A stretch of DNA of 64,000 nucleotides, taken from Amphirosellinia nigrospora (taxonomy: Eukaryota; Ascomycota; Sordariomycetes; Xylariales; Xylariaceae). A model generated the notes under the pieces. The model had not been told where the DNA came from, searched no databases, and saw only the letters and a program-made list of their open reading frames with translations. Every line of letters starts with the position of its first letter. Position 1 is the first letter of the stretch. Where the stretch lies: NCBI GenBank assembly GCA_004123355.1, contig SCHM01000004.1:1240001-1304000 (forward strand). Reading direction: 5' to 3'. Made by a program: the position numbers and the translations under genes. Below are positions 1 to 12,038 of the stretch, one piece after another.

Positions 1-3000
1 CCAGCCAAGACGTGCGAATCGCCGGCTTTTTAGCTGCTTCCGTTGCTGGAGGCTCTTGCCGAGTTTCTGATTCATTCATGTCATCTGGTGCAGACGATTG
101 AGACGTATTCGCAGTGTATGCTTCTGAGAGCACTGATCGCTCGGTAGCCTGGGTTGGCACGTCGGTCTGACTCTCGTAGACATCAGCCTTCTTCTCTTCT
201 AGCGCAAGCTTCTCTTCATCTATTGCAGATTCGACAATACTATTTGGCAGTTGTGCGGTTTCAGATGTTAGTTGTGACTTCTCGTCAAGGTCGTGGGATG
301 ATGCGGCTACACTAGGTTCAACGACTTCCACGTGAGCTTTCGGCAGAGTTTCAGTGCCAGCCTCTGGGATGTGTTCCGTAGAATCAGTTTTAACCACAGG
401 ACTGGTTTCATCTGGCGCTGTCGAGGAGCGTGGCTCAACTTCGCTCTGCTGCACTTCCACGATTTCAGTATCAGTCTTGGTACCAGCCGCGCCCGACGTT
501 TCTGGCTCTGCTGCTTGAATGGTTTTCCCTTTCTTCTTTTTCTTGGATTTCTTCGAAGGGGTACTGGGCGATTCTTTGTCGATAGGCAAGATCTGAGGGG
601 CATCTTCAGATATGTCCTCTTTCGCCTCGAGCAGCAGATGTTCAGCATCAATGGGTATAGTTGGAGTCTGGTCAGAGTAAGGCTCTAGTCTCTCCATTTC
701 AGAATGGTCTATTTTCTCTTGGTCTGGCTTCGGCGGTATAGCCTCTGCTGGTATAGCCTCTGCTGGTATAGCCTCTGCTGGTATAGCTGTTTCCGTAGTA
801 GGGACAACAATAGACACCTCCTCAGCCGGAAGTGACTTCTTAACTTTCTTCTTTTTGCCTTTCTTAGAAACATTCGAGGGGTTTTCGACAGTTAATGAGG
901 ACGTCAACGCCTCTGGCTCCAACGTGATATTCTCGTCGATCGCAATAGGATTTTCAATAGCAGCCGCCCTTTCGTTACCTACGGTCTCTTCTGGATTCTG
1001 GGTGTCAGCCATCGTTGATGAGGGTTGCTCTTCCACTTCTAGCTCCCTGGGTTGAGATTTACGGTTTTTCTTTTCCCTTTCTTAATTATAGCTACTGACT
1101 CCTCCGAATCGGCGCCTTCAACGGAGCCGGCCCCCATAGGAGCTTCGGTGACAACGTCAGTCACGGCTTCAGCAGTTGACTCAACAGAGTCATTGAGAAT
1201 AGTTCTTGGGACAGTGTCAAGGGGAACTTCGGTGGTAGCTGTGGCGGGAGTTTCAACAGAGCCCTCGACGGGGTTTTGGGTAATAATGTCGACAGGGATC
1301 TGGGTCACAGTCTCGATGGGAACCTCCGTGGGTGTCTCAACCGGTGCCTCAACCACAGGGCTAATAGGTACCTCAACGGCAGCTCCAAGTAGTGCCTCGA
1401 TAGGAGCTTCAACTAGTGGCTCGACCGGAGCGTCAAGGGGTGCGTGAATAACAGAACCAACTGGTGCCTCAAAAGATACCTCGGCTGGAGTCTCAACCGG
1501 TGCCTCAGCTGGAGGCTCAATAGATACCTCAACTGCAGTTTCAACTGGTGCCTCGACAGGGGCTTCGACCAAAGCCTCCTCGATAGGCTTTTCAATAGGT
1601 CCGTCGATAGGAGCTTCGACTAAAGCCTCATCGATAGGCCTCTCAATAGGTGCCTCAATGATAGCTTCAACTGGTGTCTTGATAGATGCCTCAACCGGAG
1701 CGTCGATAGGTTCTTCAACAATAGGTTCCACCGGTGACTTGACAGGGGCTTCAATCAGGGCCTCTTCGATAGGCTTTTCAAGAGATGCCTCAACCGAAGC
1801 ATCAATAGAAGCTTCAATAGGTGCCTCAACCGGAGTGTCAATAGGTTCCTCAACGATCGCTTCAGCTGGCGCCTCGACAGATGCCTTAACCGGATCATCA
1901 ATAGGTTCTTCGATAATAGCTTCAACTGGTGCCTCAACAGATGCTTCGACCGGTGCCTCAACTAGATCGTCAATAGGTTCTTCGATAACAGCTTCAACTG
2001 GTACCTCAACAGATGCTTCGACCGGTGATTCAACAGGGGCTTCAACTAGGGCCTCCTCGATAGGCTTTTCAAGAGATGCTTCAACCGAAGCGTCAATAGG
2101 AGCTTTAATAGTTGTCTCAACTGGGGTGCCAATGTATTCCTTGATGATAGTTTCAGTTGGTACCTCAACATATCCTTCAACCGGGGTGTCGACAAGAGCT
2201 TCAACTACTGACTCAACCGGGGCTTCAATCAGAGACTCCTTGACAGGCTTTTCGATAGGTACATCGATAGGGAGCTCAGTGGTAGTTTCGATGGGGTCTT
2301 CCGTGGAAGACTCAACGGATGCCTCAATTGAAGCCTCAATGGGAGCGACCACAGGAGCCTCTACAAGGGCTTCAACCGGGTCCTCCTCGACAGTAAAATC
2401 GACAGGAGTTTCAGCAGCAACGTCAACAGGAGCTTCACGAGGAGATTCAAGGAGAGGTTCGGCAACAGCCTCAACTGCAACCTCGACGGGAGCTTCAACA
2501 GGGACCTCGACGGGAGCTTCAACAGGGACGTCGACAGGATATCAACAGGGGTATCGACAGGCTCGGCCGTTGTGTCAGCGTGAACATGAGTCAACACTTC
2601 CCTCTCAGCTTCTTCGAGAGTGGGCTCTACTGTAGCTTGTTCAGCCGGTGTGTCGAGGAAATCGTCCTCCTGGTCCTCCGCTGGCAGTGCAGTTTCGGCA
2701 GCCATGCTGTAATCCGTAGGCTGGCCGTGGCTTTGCGCCTTCTTCTTTTTCTTCTTGTCCTTCTTGGGAAGTGTTGCTGGGGCAGGAAACTCCTCCCTGT
2801 CGAAGGCCATGGCAACCGCCTCGAAACTATCATTGCTAAAGATGGACTCCGTGTCCACAGGCGTGTCTGGAGGTGGTTCTGCAATTGAGGCTTCTACCAC
2901 AGGTTCGATTTCTTGAGACTTATTCTTCCCTTTCTTGCTCTTCTTGGACTTCTTTCTAGAAAAGGGAACGATTGCTTGAGATTTGACATCCTGAGCGCCT

Positions 3001-6000
3001 GTTTCAATAGTGTCTCTTGTCTCGCTAAGTTCTATAGCTTTACCCAGAGGCGCTACGGCTGGTGTCGTGTCATCTTTGGTGTCCAACGATACTTCGTGAA
3101 AGTCAACATGATCGTCGATAGCAGCACGAGCAACCAATCTGTCCAGGGCGATGCTAGCTGCTCCTTCTCCCAATACGTTGGCATCGGCGAAATCAGGCAC
3201 ATGGCCTTCCAACCGAGCAAGGGCCGCTTGTCTTTTAGCAGCCCTCAAAGTAGGTGAGGTTTCATATGCATCAGTATCCTTAGAGTTGTGAGTACTGGGT
3301 GGGCTAGAGTAGAGTAAATAAGAGCTTCGATTCTTCGATACAACATCAAAAGCGTCGGGGTTTGCCGTCGGGCTCTCGAGTTCCTCCACGGGATGTAAGG
3401 GAGGCAGGTGAGGTGAGTCTGAAGGTTGCCCCGTAGTTTCTTGTGTAAAATTGTCATCCCGGGGGCTATCATGAGTGGTAAATGTGTGACTAGGTGTTGG
3501 CTCAGGCTCGTGAGGTACTGCGTCTGGACTATCACTCGGCAGCATTTCTTCCTCGACCGAAGTTGGCGTAACGGCTAGTCCACGGGACGCTTTCGCCACT
3601 AACAGTAGGGGCTTGAACTCTCTTGTGCTTTCCCAGGACATAGGTCGTGCTCTTGGCTTCGAAGCACTGCTCGTTTCTGGTGTCGCTACCGCCACTGGAG
3701 ACGATGAAGGGGGTGATGACCTCATGAAGGCTGGAGAAATGGGAGCAGCCCTTTGCCCTAGCCGAAACTGGATAGGTATTGCGCTATGGCTTGGTGTCTT
3801 CACTCTGAGTGGGACATCACTACGACGACGCACATGTGAAGATTTCTCAGTTAATAGGCGCCGTTCTCGGTTGTCTTCAGGCGTCCCAGGGCGGCTCTCT
3901 GGTAGCGGAGGCATGTCCTCGTCAAGCACAGGGACCGGCGTGCTAGGTCTACTAGGTGGTAGAGGCAAGAGGTCGCCGTATGTGGGATCTATGGCTGGAC
4001 GTATTTCCCGCTCCACAATCTCGGGGTCAATCAACTCAATTTGAGGAGGTGGGCTTGCATCCCTTTCAGTAGCCCTGAATTCCTGTGGTGAATCTATCTC
4101 TGGCGCCATATTGACAGCTTTTTCAGGGTATGTTTGGTGTGCAAGGGCAATCGCAGCGCCCGTCAAGCCGGCACTTGCGCCAAGAGCGCCGGCGTTATCT
4201 AAAAAAGAATTCTCGTCGCGTTCTTGTATAAGTGGCTGCTCTTTTGCTTCGCTAAAACCGAGAGATGACTTGAAACGGTCAAAGAAGCCTGGAGTATCGC
4301 TTCCTATATTGTCCGGAGACTCGATAAACCCCCTTTCTCTATCAGGTAGTTCGCTCTTGTTCGCCAAAGCTTCCTCGCCGGGAAATCCGCCAGGTATATC
4401 GCTACGTGTCCCTTCCTTCGTTGTCTTCTCATCGTTAAGCACCGTTTCAGTAGGAAGAGGAATTCTAGAGGGAGAGTCGATACGTAAGGTTTTCTCCATC
4501 TCCGTACCTTGAACTGAACTCTCTGCAAGGGGTGCACGCTGGGAGGCGGAACGGGACCGGGGTTCTTCATGCGTAGTTGCCTCGCGTTTAGACTTCTTCT
4601 TCTTCTTTGATTTCTTCGGCAAATCAACCCACTCTTCTTCTTCTTCATTGAGCGCGGTCTTCTCGCGAATGTCGCTCGTAGAATCGACGATATGCTTCGG
4701 GCTCTCCACTATGTCCTTGGTGGGAGCAGGATAGGGAGAAGGCAAAAGGCCACGCTGAGGCATCCTGTTTCGTTGCCGGGGGGTCCCAGTCGTCCGCGAA
4801 CTCATCTCTAGTAATCGGTTCAGAAGCTTCGTCACCAGCGTCATGTGGGGGCTCTGAAATATCGAGTGATCGTAAAAGGGATCCTATATCCCACTTGTTC
4901 TTCGGTCCCCTCTCCGGTCCCTTCTCCGGTAAATGCCGTTCGCCAGCTGAGAGAGGGTTCAATTCGGGTTCTACATAATCATACGAGCTTTCATGTTGTA
5001 ACTCTGAGGCGGGAGCTATTGATGGAAGCGATTCTTCGGCCTCAGATTCTCTCTTGGCCTTCTTCTTCTTCTTCTTTTGTCTTTGCTAGGTGGGGTCCAC
5101 TCCTCCTCAGGCGGAGCTGCAGCGAAGTCATCGATAACTCGTTCCGGATTATGAGATGGTGATTCTAAGTTCACATCTAAATCACGCATTGTAGGCTGCC
5201 ATTCGGTGACCTGGTCAGCTGCCGACTCAATGGCCTTAGCTCCCTCTAAGTCTCGGGACGCGCCAACAAGAGCAACACGCTCAGAAGATTCAACGCGTTC
5301 AGTTGGCTGATGATCTTGTTTCACGTCCCGAGAAAAGTCCGGCTGAACCACAATCGTCTTCTTTGACTTTTTCGACTGTTTCTTATTCAGCATGTCCGCC
5401 CAGTCTTCAATGACAGGGCTAGACTCTTGCTGAACAGATGATGAGTCTTCTCGTATTTGATCATCTTCCCAAGCCTCACTCTTTGCAGCCTTGTCTCGTC
5501 TCTTCTGCTCCCTTTTGCTGGGTTTTCTTGTGGATACAGCCCAGTCTCCTTCTGGAATCGAACGCTGTGTCTCCAGTGCAGGGTCATTATGGACAACTGA
5601 CACAGGTCTGTCGGAGATATGTTGCTCGGGTGCTTTCTCCTGCTGGCGTCTTTCCTTTCTACTTAATCTTGAGGAGATTTCGGAATTGTCAGGAGATATC
5701 TCCTTCTCGTTGGTCACTATATCCGGGCGTTTATCCCAAGCGCCTCGGCTAGCGGCGCTCACAGAAGGGTCGGCTAGTTCATTCGACCTCGGAGGGGAAA
5801 CACGTCGATGGAAGTCAGCGTCATCGATGATAATATTGGGATCAAAACCACTACCCTCAAGCCCCGCTGCAATATTTGCCATGAACACTGGGTCCTCAGC
5901 AAAGCGTTTGGGCATCTGAGAGCTCCTTGGGCTTGAAGGCTTTGGTCCAGGAATTGGTGGGTCATCGTACAGCTCGTCAAATTGCACGGAAGAACTCCTC

Positions 6001-9000
6001 TTAGACCGTTGAAGAAGATCCTTAGTTTCAACATGCTCACGAGCTACGTCTGGATCAACAGCAGAGTCAGAAATTGATGACGCAACAATCCCAACACCAG
6101 CACCGGCAATAGCAGCTGAAATGGCACCCCAATTGTTCTTCTTGCCGGTTCGAGACCTAGGCGTTTCTGATGGGATAATAATCTTGGTCCAGAGTAAGGA
6201 TCATCCTCCCGCTCCGGGGTTTCAACCACATAGTGCTTCGTCTGGTTTTCGCCCCAACTCACTGCTTTAGAGGGTGATGTCGTTATAGTTGAAACTACCT
6301 CATCTCGCGCCCCAGTAGGCGCAGGATCAATGTCAACTTCGGTGGCAGGTGATGACACAGAAGTTTCTATGAACCGCTGTTTCTCAGGACTCGGTGAAGG
6401 TGTTGGGGTTGGGCGTACGAGGTTCAGCATTGGTCGCTCACGCTCAGCGGATGGGTCTCTTGCACTGAATAGAGGGAAGGTTAACGACCGATGCCCCGAC
6501 TCCGAAATCCGGAAGCGAGAGAGCTCATTAGGATGCTCCAATACGTTATCGATCCGAACATCAGCATTGGGCCCGTCGTAAGGACTCTTTGGCTTTGGAT
6601 GATCCACTGGTAGGGATGATATGGGGTTTTGAGCATTTGCTGGCTCCTTCTCGTCTTTCCATTTGTCGACTACCGACCTATCTGGCGAGCTGCTTCTGGA
6701 TCTTTCTTCCTGTTCTTTAATTCTGCGCGCCAGCCTCTCTTCGCGATAGGCTCGGTCGGCATCGTCTATCACGGGGTCTCTAGGCTGAGGCGAAGATCTT
6801 GAAACCGGTGACGGACCCTGAGGACTGGTTTTTCGCTCGGGGAGCGCTCCCGCCGGCGTTCAGCTATCGCGGCCGCCGCGGCCGCTGCGGCTGTTGCGAT
6901 GTCGGTTTTACTTACGGGAACAGATGCCTTCTCAGCAACTTGGCGCGCTTTCTGCGCATCTTTGAGCTCACGCTCGAAAGAATCTTTGCGGCTCAAGCGT
7001 TCGTAAGGATCGTAAGATTCGAGTTTAGAGAAATCGGGTTCGCGTTCTACGGTCATGATCACCGGGGGCAACCGCTCCGTCGGTGTTCCAAACCGAGGTG
7101 TTGGGAAAGCATCATCCGCAACCTGATATTGAAAAGGATCGATTGGGCCTTTGGATGGTCAATATCAGGCCCTCGCGAAAGAGTCGGAACATCGTCTTTC
7201 TGCCCATATGTAATAGATTGGTCCGCGCGGATTGCTTCTCGGCCGCCCTCCCTTTGACTTACCTTCTGATCGTGTTTCACATCGTCTCCGTCCCGTTCAA
7301 CTTTTGAGCTACGGCCTACGTCATTACGATACTTATCGTGACGGCGGCTCCGCGTTTCAGAGTCACGATCCGAACCGGACACCCTCTTGTCTTGACGGCG
7401 CTTTTCTTTTTCGTTATCATACGTACCTCCTAGCTCTTGCTGGCGGGGCTTCTCGGAAGAGAGGTCAGGTAATACATCCCGAGCTTTTCGCTGTTTACTT
7501 CGATCGGTCGTTCGCGCTGCCTTCAACAGTGCACCAATCGCAGCATCTGAGCTTAGACTAGAGTCATACTCCTGTTCACTAGAACTTGACTTTGCACCAT
7601 CAACACGAGCAGGCCGGTGTCTGCGCTGGTCGCCGTTTCGCGCAGCCTTCAGTATTGCACCAATGGCAGCATCTGAGCTCCAGGCAGGAGAAGCAGAAGG
7701 TGTAATCCCGGCATTCGGGGCAACAATCTAGCTAGCGACGGTCTCTTTGAGGACTCTGGGCTGGAGTCGACAGAGTCAAAGACTTTGGAGTGAACTGGAG
7801 TTATCGGCTTTGGCTGCTGGATTGGTACTGGTCCAGGTCGGGACCGGGGTAGAATCTCGATGAGCAGAAACGACAGCTCCGCGACTCGCATCAAATCGGG
7901 ATGGATCAGAAGTAGGCACTGGGTAGACTTCTTGCAGGGTGCGGCCTTCGGCCGACACCATAGCCTCTTCGGGGCTAATTGGAGGTTCATAATATGAGTG
8001 CGCATCACTGACGACGGTGTTGCGATCGACTCGCTCGAAGCCGCAGGGGGTATGAACAAACCCCCGAAGCGAATTTATCGGGCCAAACAACTTAGGATCA
8101 ACGAGAGAAGGCTTACGATTCAGGGGTATACCTTGGGGATACATGTGCGCTGGGTGACTAGACGCGCCTAAGTGAGAGGGTGGCTCCGAGCTGGGGAGCT
8201 GGTGCGACGATCCGTACGCAAGACCATTATCGCTACTATCCTCACTGACTCGTCATCCGATGAAGCAGACTCCCAATCCGAGTCATCAGAGGAAGAGTCC
8301 CGGTGCAGTTTAGAGGATCCGACCCCCTTGTTTAAGTTCCCGCTGTTAGTCCGGCGGAATTTATCAAGAGCATTGACCGCCCAGTGAACGTAGATGGCCG
8401 TTTTCTTCCCGCTGCTCGAAGGTCCTCGGTATTTTGTTGTCGCGCAATCTCGGCGAACTTTCGGCCCAGCTCGATGATCTCTTCGTCGGTCTGCGCGCGT
8501 TTTGGAGGCTCTCTTTTGGAGGTCTCTGTCCACTTGGGGGCCTCTGCCCACTCGGGGGGCTGAACTCGCGACTTCTGCGCCGATCGATGTAGCCCCTACC
8601 GTAGGCAAGGTCCGAGCCAACGGAAGAGGATGAGGAATTGCCAAAACGTAAGATTTTACTTCGCTTTTTTCTGATACGACGACGCTGCTTCCGACTTTCC
8701 CCAGTGAAGAACGCGCCGAGACCAAATGTCCTCGCGGGTCGGGAGATGTTTAAGAGCGACGAGGATGTGGAAGAGGAGGTGGAGGAGATGGAGAACGAGC
8801 TCGAGAAACCGCGATCATCGTCATTGTTGTGCGCTACGGGGGTTAGGGGTGGGTGTGGTTCGTGATACGGTTCTTGGTACGGTTGTTGGTCTGGTGATTG
8901 TGGTTGTGTATGTGTGTGTGATTGCTGGTATGGTGATTGGTACGACTGTTGGTACGACTGTTGATATGGCTGTCGAAAGGACTCCTCGTAGGCAGAGGCG

Positions 9001-9097
9001 TGGTGACTCTGGAGTTGCTCTCTAGAATCACGACGTTCTCTGCGCGGCGGCGAGTGCTCTCGGGACTCCGCCGGCGATGATGCTCCCGAGACATCAT
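1..9097 (-). CDS. Giant involucrin-repeat protein (3' end beyond left edge)
   Basis: This is a very large, almost wholly disordered protein read from 9097 (or the second Met at 9094) leftwards past base 1, so at least about 3,000 residues. The N-terminus is Arg/Ser-rich, then Gln/Tyr-rich. Next come an EEIIELGRKFAEIARQQN segment near 8.5 kb, AAIGAI/ALLKAAR-type segments near 7.5-7.7 kb, and a conserved MTVEREPDFSKL block near 7.05 kb. From about 6 kb on, short Trp/acidic then Lys-cluster motifs recur (WVDLPKKSKKKKK, WADMLNKKQSKKSKK, WTPPSKDKRRRRRR), which is the hallmark of fungal 'involucrin repeat proteins'. A PVEA array lies at about 1.04-2.57 kb. The function of this family is unknown to me. 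The frame changes many times without splice signals (for example near 7130, where the conserved protein simply continues in another frame), so I treat it as one gene with sequence errors. A decayed gene is the alternative. Confidence 0.7.
735..788 (-). repeat. 15-bp tandem repeat (about 3.6 copies) encoding IPAEA
   Basis: Three perfect copies plus a partial copy of ggtatagcctctgct lie head to tail. On the coding minus strand they give IPAEA repeats within the involucrin-repeat gene. Perfect identity between copies points to recent expansion. Confidence 0.9.
1039..2570 (-). repeat. PVEA-type tetrapeptide (12-nt) repeat array inside the giant gene
   Basis: On the minus strand this stretch encodes an almost uninterrupted run of degenerate four-residue units of the form P-(V/I)-(E/D)-(A/T/S/K/E), such as EAPVEASVEAPVEA and EEPIDDPVEA. 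It is roughly 500 residues, or on the order of 120 units. A higher-order period is visible because phrases like EKPIEEALVEAPVE and AIIEEPIDDPVEA recur every 40-60 residues, which suggests growth by duplication of larger blocks. The array changes frame near 2355. The alternating acidic and Pro pattern predicts an extended, negatively charged spacer. Confidence 0.85.
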
Positions 9098-12038
9098 CTT
9101 GACAATTATTACTTTATGGGAAGTGAAGCATGAGGCCTACTACACGTTGTCGCTATTGGTATGTGGAAAGCAACGATCGCGACAGCGTCTTCGATATCTT
9201 CGATATACCGTCAAGGCGGCACAGCCCGTACGTCAAGAGACTAGAAGTACAGGATAGGTAGTGTGGTGTAGCTAAGCCAACCTCAGATTCGGGTTGTTTT
9301 GTTTAGATAGATATAACATGACATGGGACTAAAACCTAGCAGCTACCTTACATACAGGCCAGGCCTCCCTGTCTTGGACGTAATCATAGTAGGACCAGCT
9401 GAAATCCAATATACTAGGCCTGGTTGGGCGGTTGAGAGGCCCCACAGACTTGAGGGCTTTGATTGAATGTCCTATCCAACCAAGTAGCTCAATAAAATGA
9501 GTGGCTGGTTCCTCGTTCCCACCCAAGTGCCTAGGTTAGGTTATTAAGCATGACCCGTGATGGAACTTAATAGTTGATAGCGCCTTAGATCCCCCTTCTG
9601 CCCCCCTCTTAACGTCTACTTTGGGGGCAGCACTATTCTGTGTGTGAGTGTGCACATGTGTCTGGTTGGATGATGCTATACATTAGGTATTATGTATTGT
9701 ACCGACTGCATGAGGTGCCACGTCAGTTTGCGGGTACGTCTGCTCTTCTTTTGGCCACCATCTTATGCCGAGCACCTGCATGTGTTTTGTGTGCGCCTCA
9801 TTGCAAGGAGCGACAATAGCGAGTAGAGATTTTGGTCCTATAATAGCTGTGAATCGCCACCACAGACAATCAAGTTATCTTTGTGTTTCTTGTATGAGTC
9901 AATCTTTTCAATCCACGTCGGATTTATTTTGTGATCAGCCTTTGTTTAGGCCTCGTCGTCCTCCCAGATAGGTATGTAATTAATTGCTGCCTCGTATACA
10001 AACGTATGGCATACATGCAGCAGGCCTTCACAAGAATGAGGAACCCAGTCGCTGATGCAGAGGCAAAACCTATGCATGTTAGTTAGCGTGATCATCTACA
10101 TATACTGATGTATAAGTAGTATGTGGGTTACCATCCCGCTAGTACCCTGTCTGTTCGGTGATTTTCATATTTCAAACTAGGCCTCGTAGGACAATTCCAG
10201 GAAATGATTGAATACTATGTAGCTCTCGAGAACATGATTCACTGTAGCCCCCTGCTCTACTAATTACTGTGGATGTACAAGTAGATAACAAAACAGTCTA
10301 GATGTAGATTAGCGATAAGATTAAAAGGCATGATCTGATTTCCCCATTCCACGTCGCCAACCGAATTACATACTCACACCCTGTACCTGTACAGCTTCGT
10401 AAGAAGCTTTGAATTCATAGCCGTATGCGCAGTTCCGAGATATGAATTCAGCATTACCATCATGGGGAAACAGGTCATCAATTTGTAAAGTTGATAGAAG
10501 GGAGTTAGCGGCCACTCGGTTATACCCATCGACACCAGGAGCAACACGACGTGGGGCCATTCGGCAAATTCAAAGTGCTACCACCTTAAGTATGTACATG
10601 GCGGTGATTGCATTTTATCTCGGGCCATTTCCAATCTGTGTTCAGTGCTGCGTTGAACTCCCTCAAAATACGATACGATGACGTACAGTACTTTCCTTTG
10701 TACGAGTATCTACATACAAACATGACAAACCTAGGTAGGCAGAGACGTCCTAATTTGTCCCGTAAATTTCAATCTTTAAGTCGCACGCGAGGTTCTTGAG
10801 ATCATCTGTGCCATATATGTATGATATGTGGATGGATATATAAATTTCATTTTATTAGACTGGTGCCCTCTTCAATGTCGCCAAGTCAAGCCCAGACCAG
10901 GTCCCCTTTTAATCTTTTAATCACATCACATCTCCATTCACGTGGACACCATGCACTACCGACCGACAAGGTTTAGTCTATCTAGCAATCTAGCACTACG
11001 CTAGGCACACTACAGCCGCCGTTCGGGGAGGGTCCGCTCTATTCCTCCCCGGATCTGGATCTGGTTCAGGGACCTAGAGACCTGGGTACCGCTGTACTGT
11101 ACTTACTTGTACGCGAGGAACTTCAGCCGGTCCAGTGTCTTTGTGCTTCGTATCATGTACTGTAGTTTAGTGTAGCCGTATGTATTCATCCTGGGCCGGT
11201 TCCACTCAAACACGAAATCTTCTCTCCTTTATTAGTAGGCCGACATATTACTGTATTAATTGCAGGTACCTACGGACATGATGTTGGAGACCTGTCTCTA
11301 CAGTAAATACCGACCTAGGTATATATCCGGCAGTGATCTTCGACACGTTCGCAAAAACAGAATAGAACTTCATAATCTCCACATCTTGAATTCTTCCCAG
11401 ACAGAACTGGAAGCAAATATCGCAGCCTTTTCAACCAGCCAGCATCAATTTACGTGTACCGCCCCGGTGCTATGGACCAGCTCACCGACCCGTACCAAAT
11501 ATCAATCCCCTAACGACCACAGCCAGACTTTTCCCAATTGCGAATTGCGAATTGCGAATTGCGAATTGCGCCTACGATTGAGTCCCGTCAACGTCCTCAT
11601 CCACCGGGCCCACGACCTTCTTTGACGAGCACTGTGAAGAACGAGCTCTCCTTTAAATACTGTAGACAAGCAATCTCCCGCCTACCTGCCGAGACTTCGA
11701 CCGACCGTAGCGAACTCCACCACTTTCGTCAATAGTCCGGCAGCACCCCTTATCTCGCAAAGCGCCACGGTCCTTGTCACTATCGGCACCATCCGTCGAA
11801 CCGCACATCGTACGCGATCGACCACTTCGAACGAGGAAGCCGTCCTCACACGCTCCTCTTGCGAAGAGGCAGGCAGCAAGCTCAACCCCTGGCAACTCCA
11901 CCTAAGTCTTAGTTGCCTCTACACTACGGCTGGCGCTCGGATAGCAGACGTGTCTTGGGTCTACGTTCAGTTGTTGGGTTCGTGACCGCGTAATATCCGT
12001 CGCGCAGGCACTACTGTACATAGCCCTTACATACCCCT
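9098..12038. other. Divergent intergenic region between giant gene and GT34 gene
   Basis: About 2.9 kb between two divergently transcribed genes, so it must hold both promoters. I see only short chance reading frames. It contains two ACCTAGGT palindromes (10729 and 11313) and a heptanucleotide tandem repeat at 11536-11570. No gene, RNA or mobile element could be supported. Confidence 0.6.
11536..11570. repeat. Heptanucleotide tandem repeat (aattgcg x5)
   Basis: Five perfect head-to-tail copies of aattgcg, about 470 bp upstream of the mannosyltransferase start codon. It lies in the promoter or 5' leader and may be simple slippage. Confidence 0.95.
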
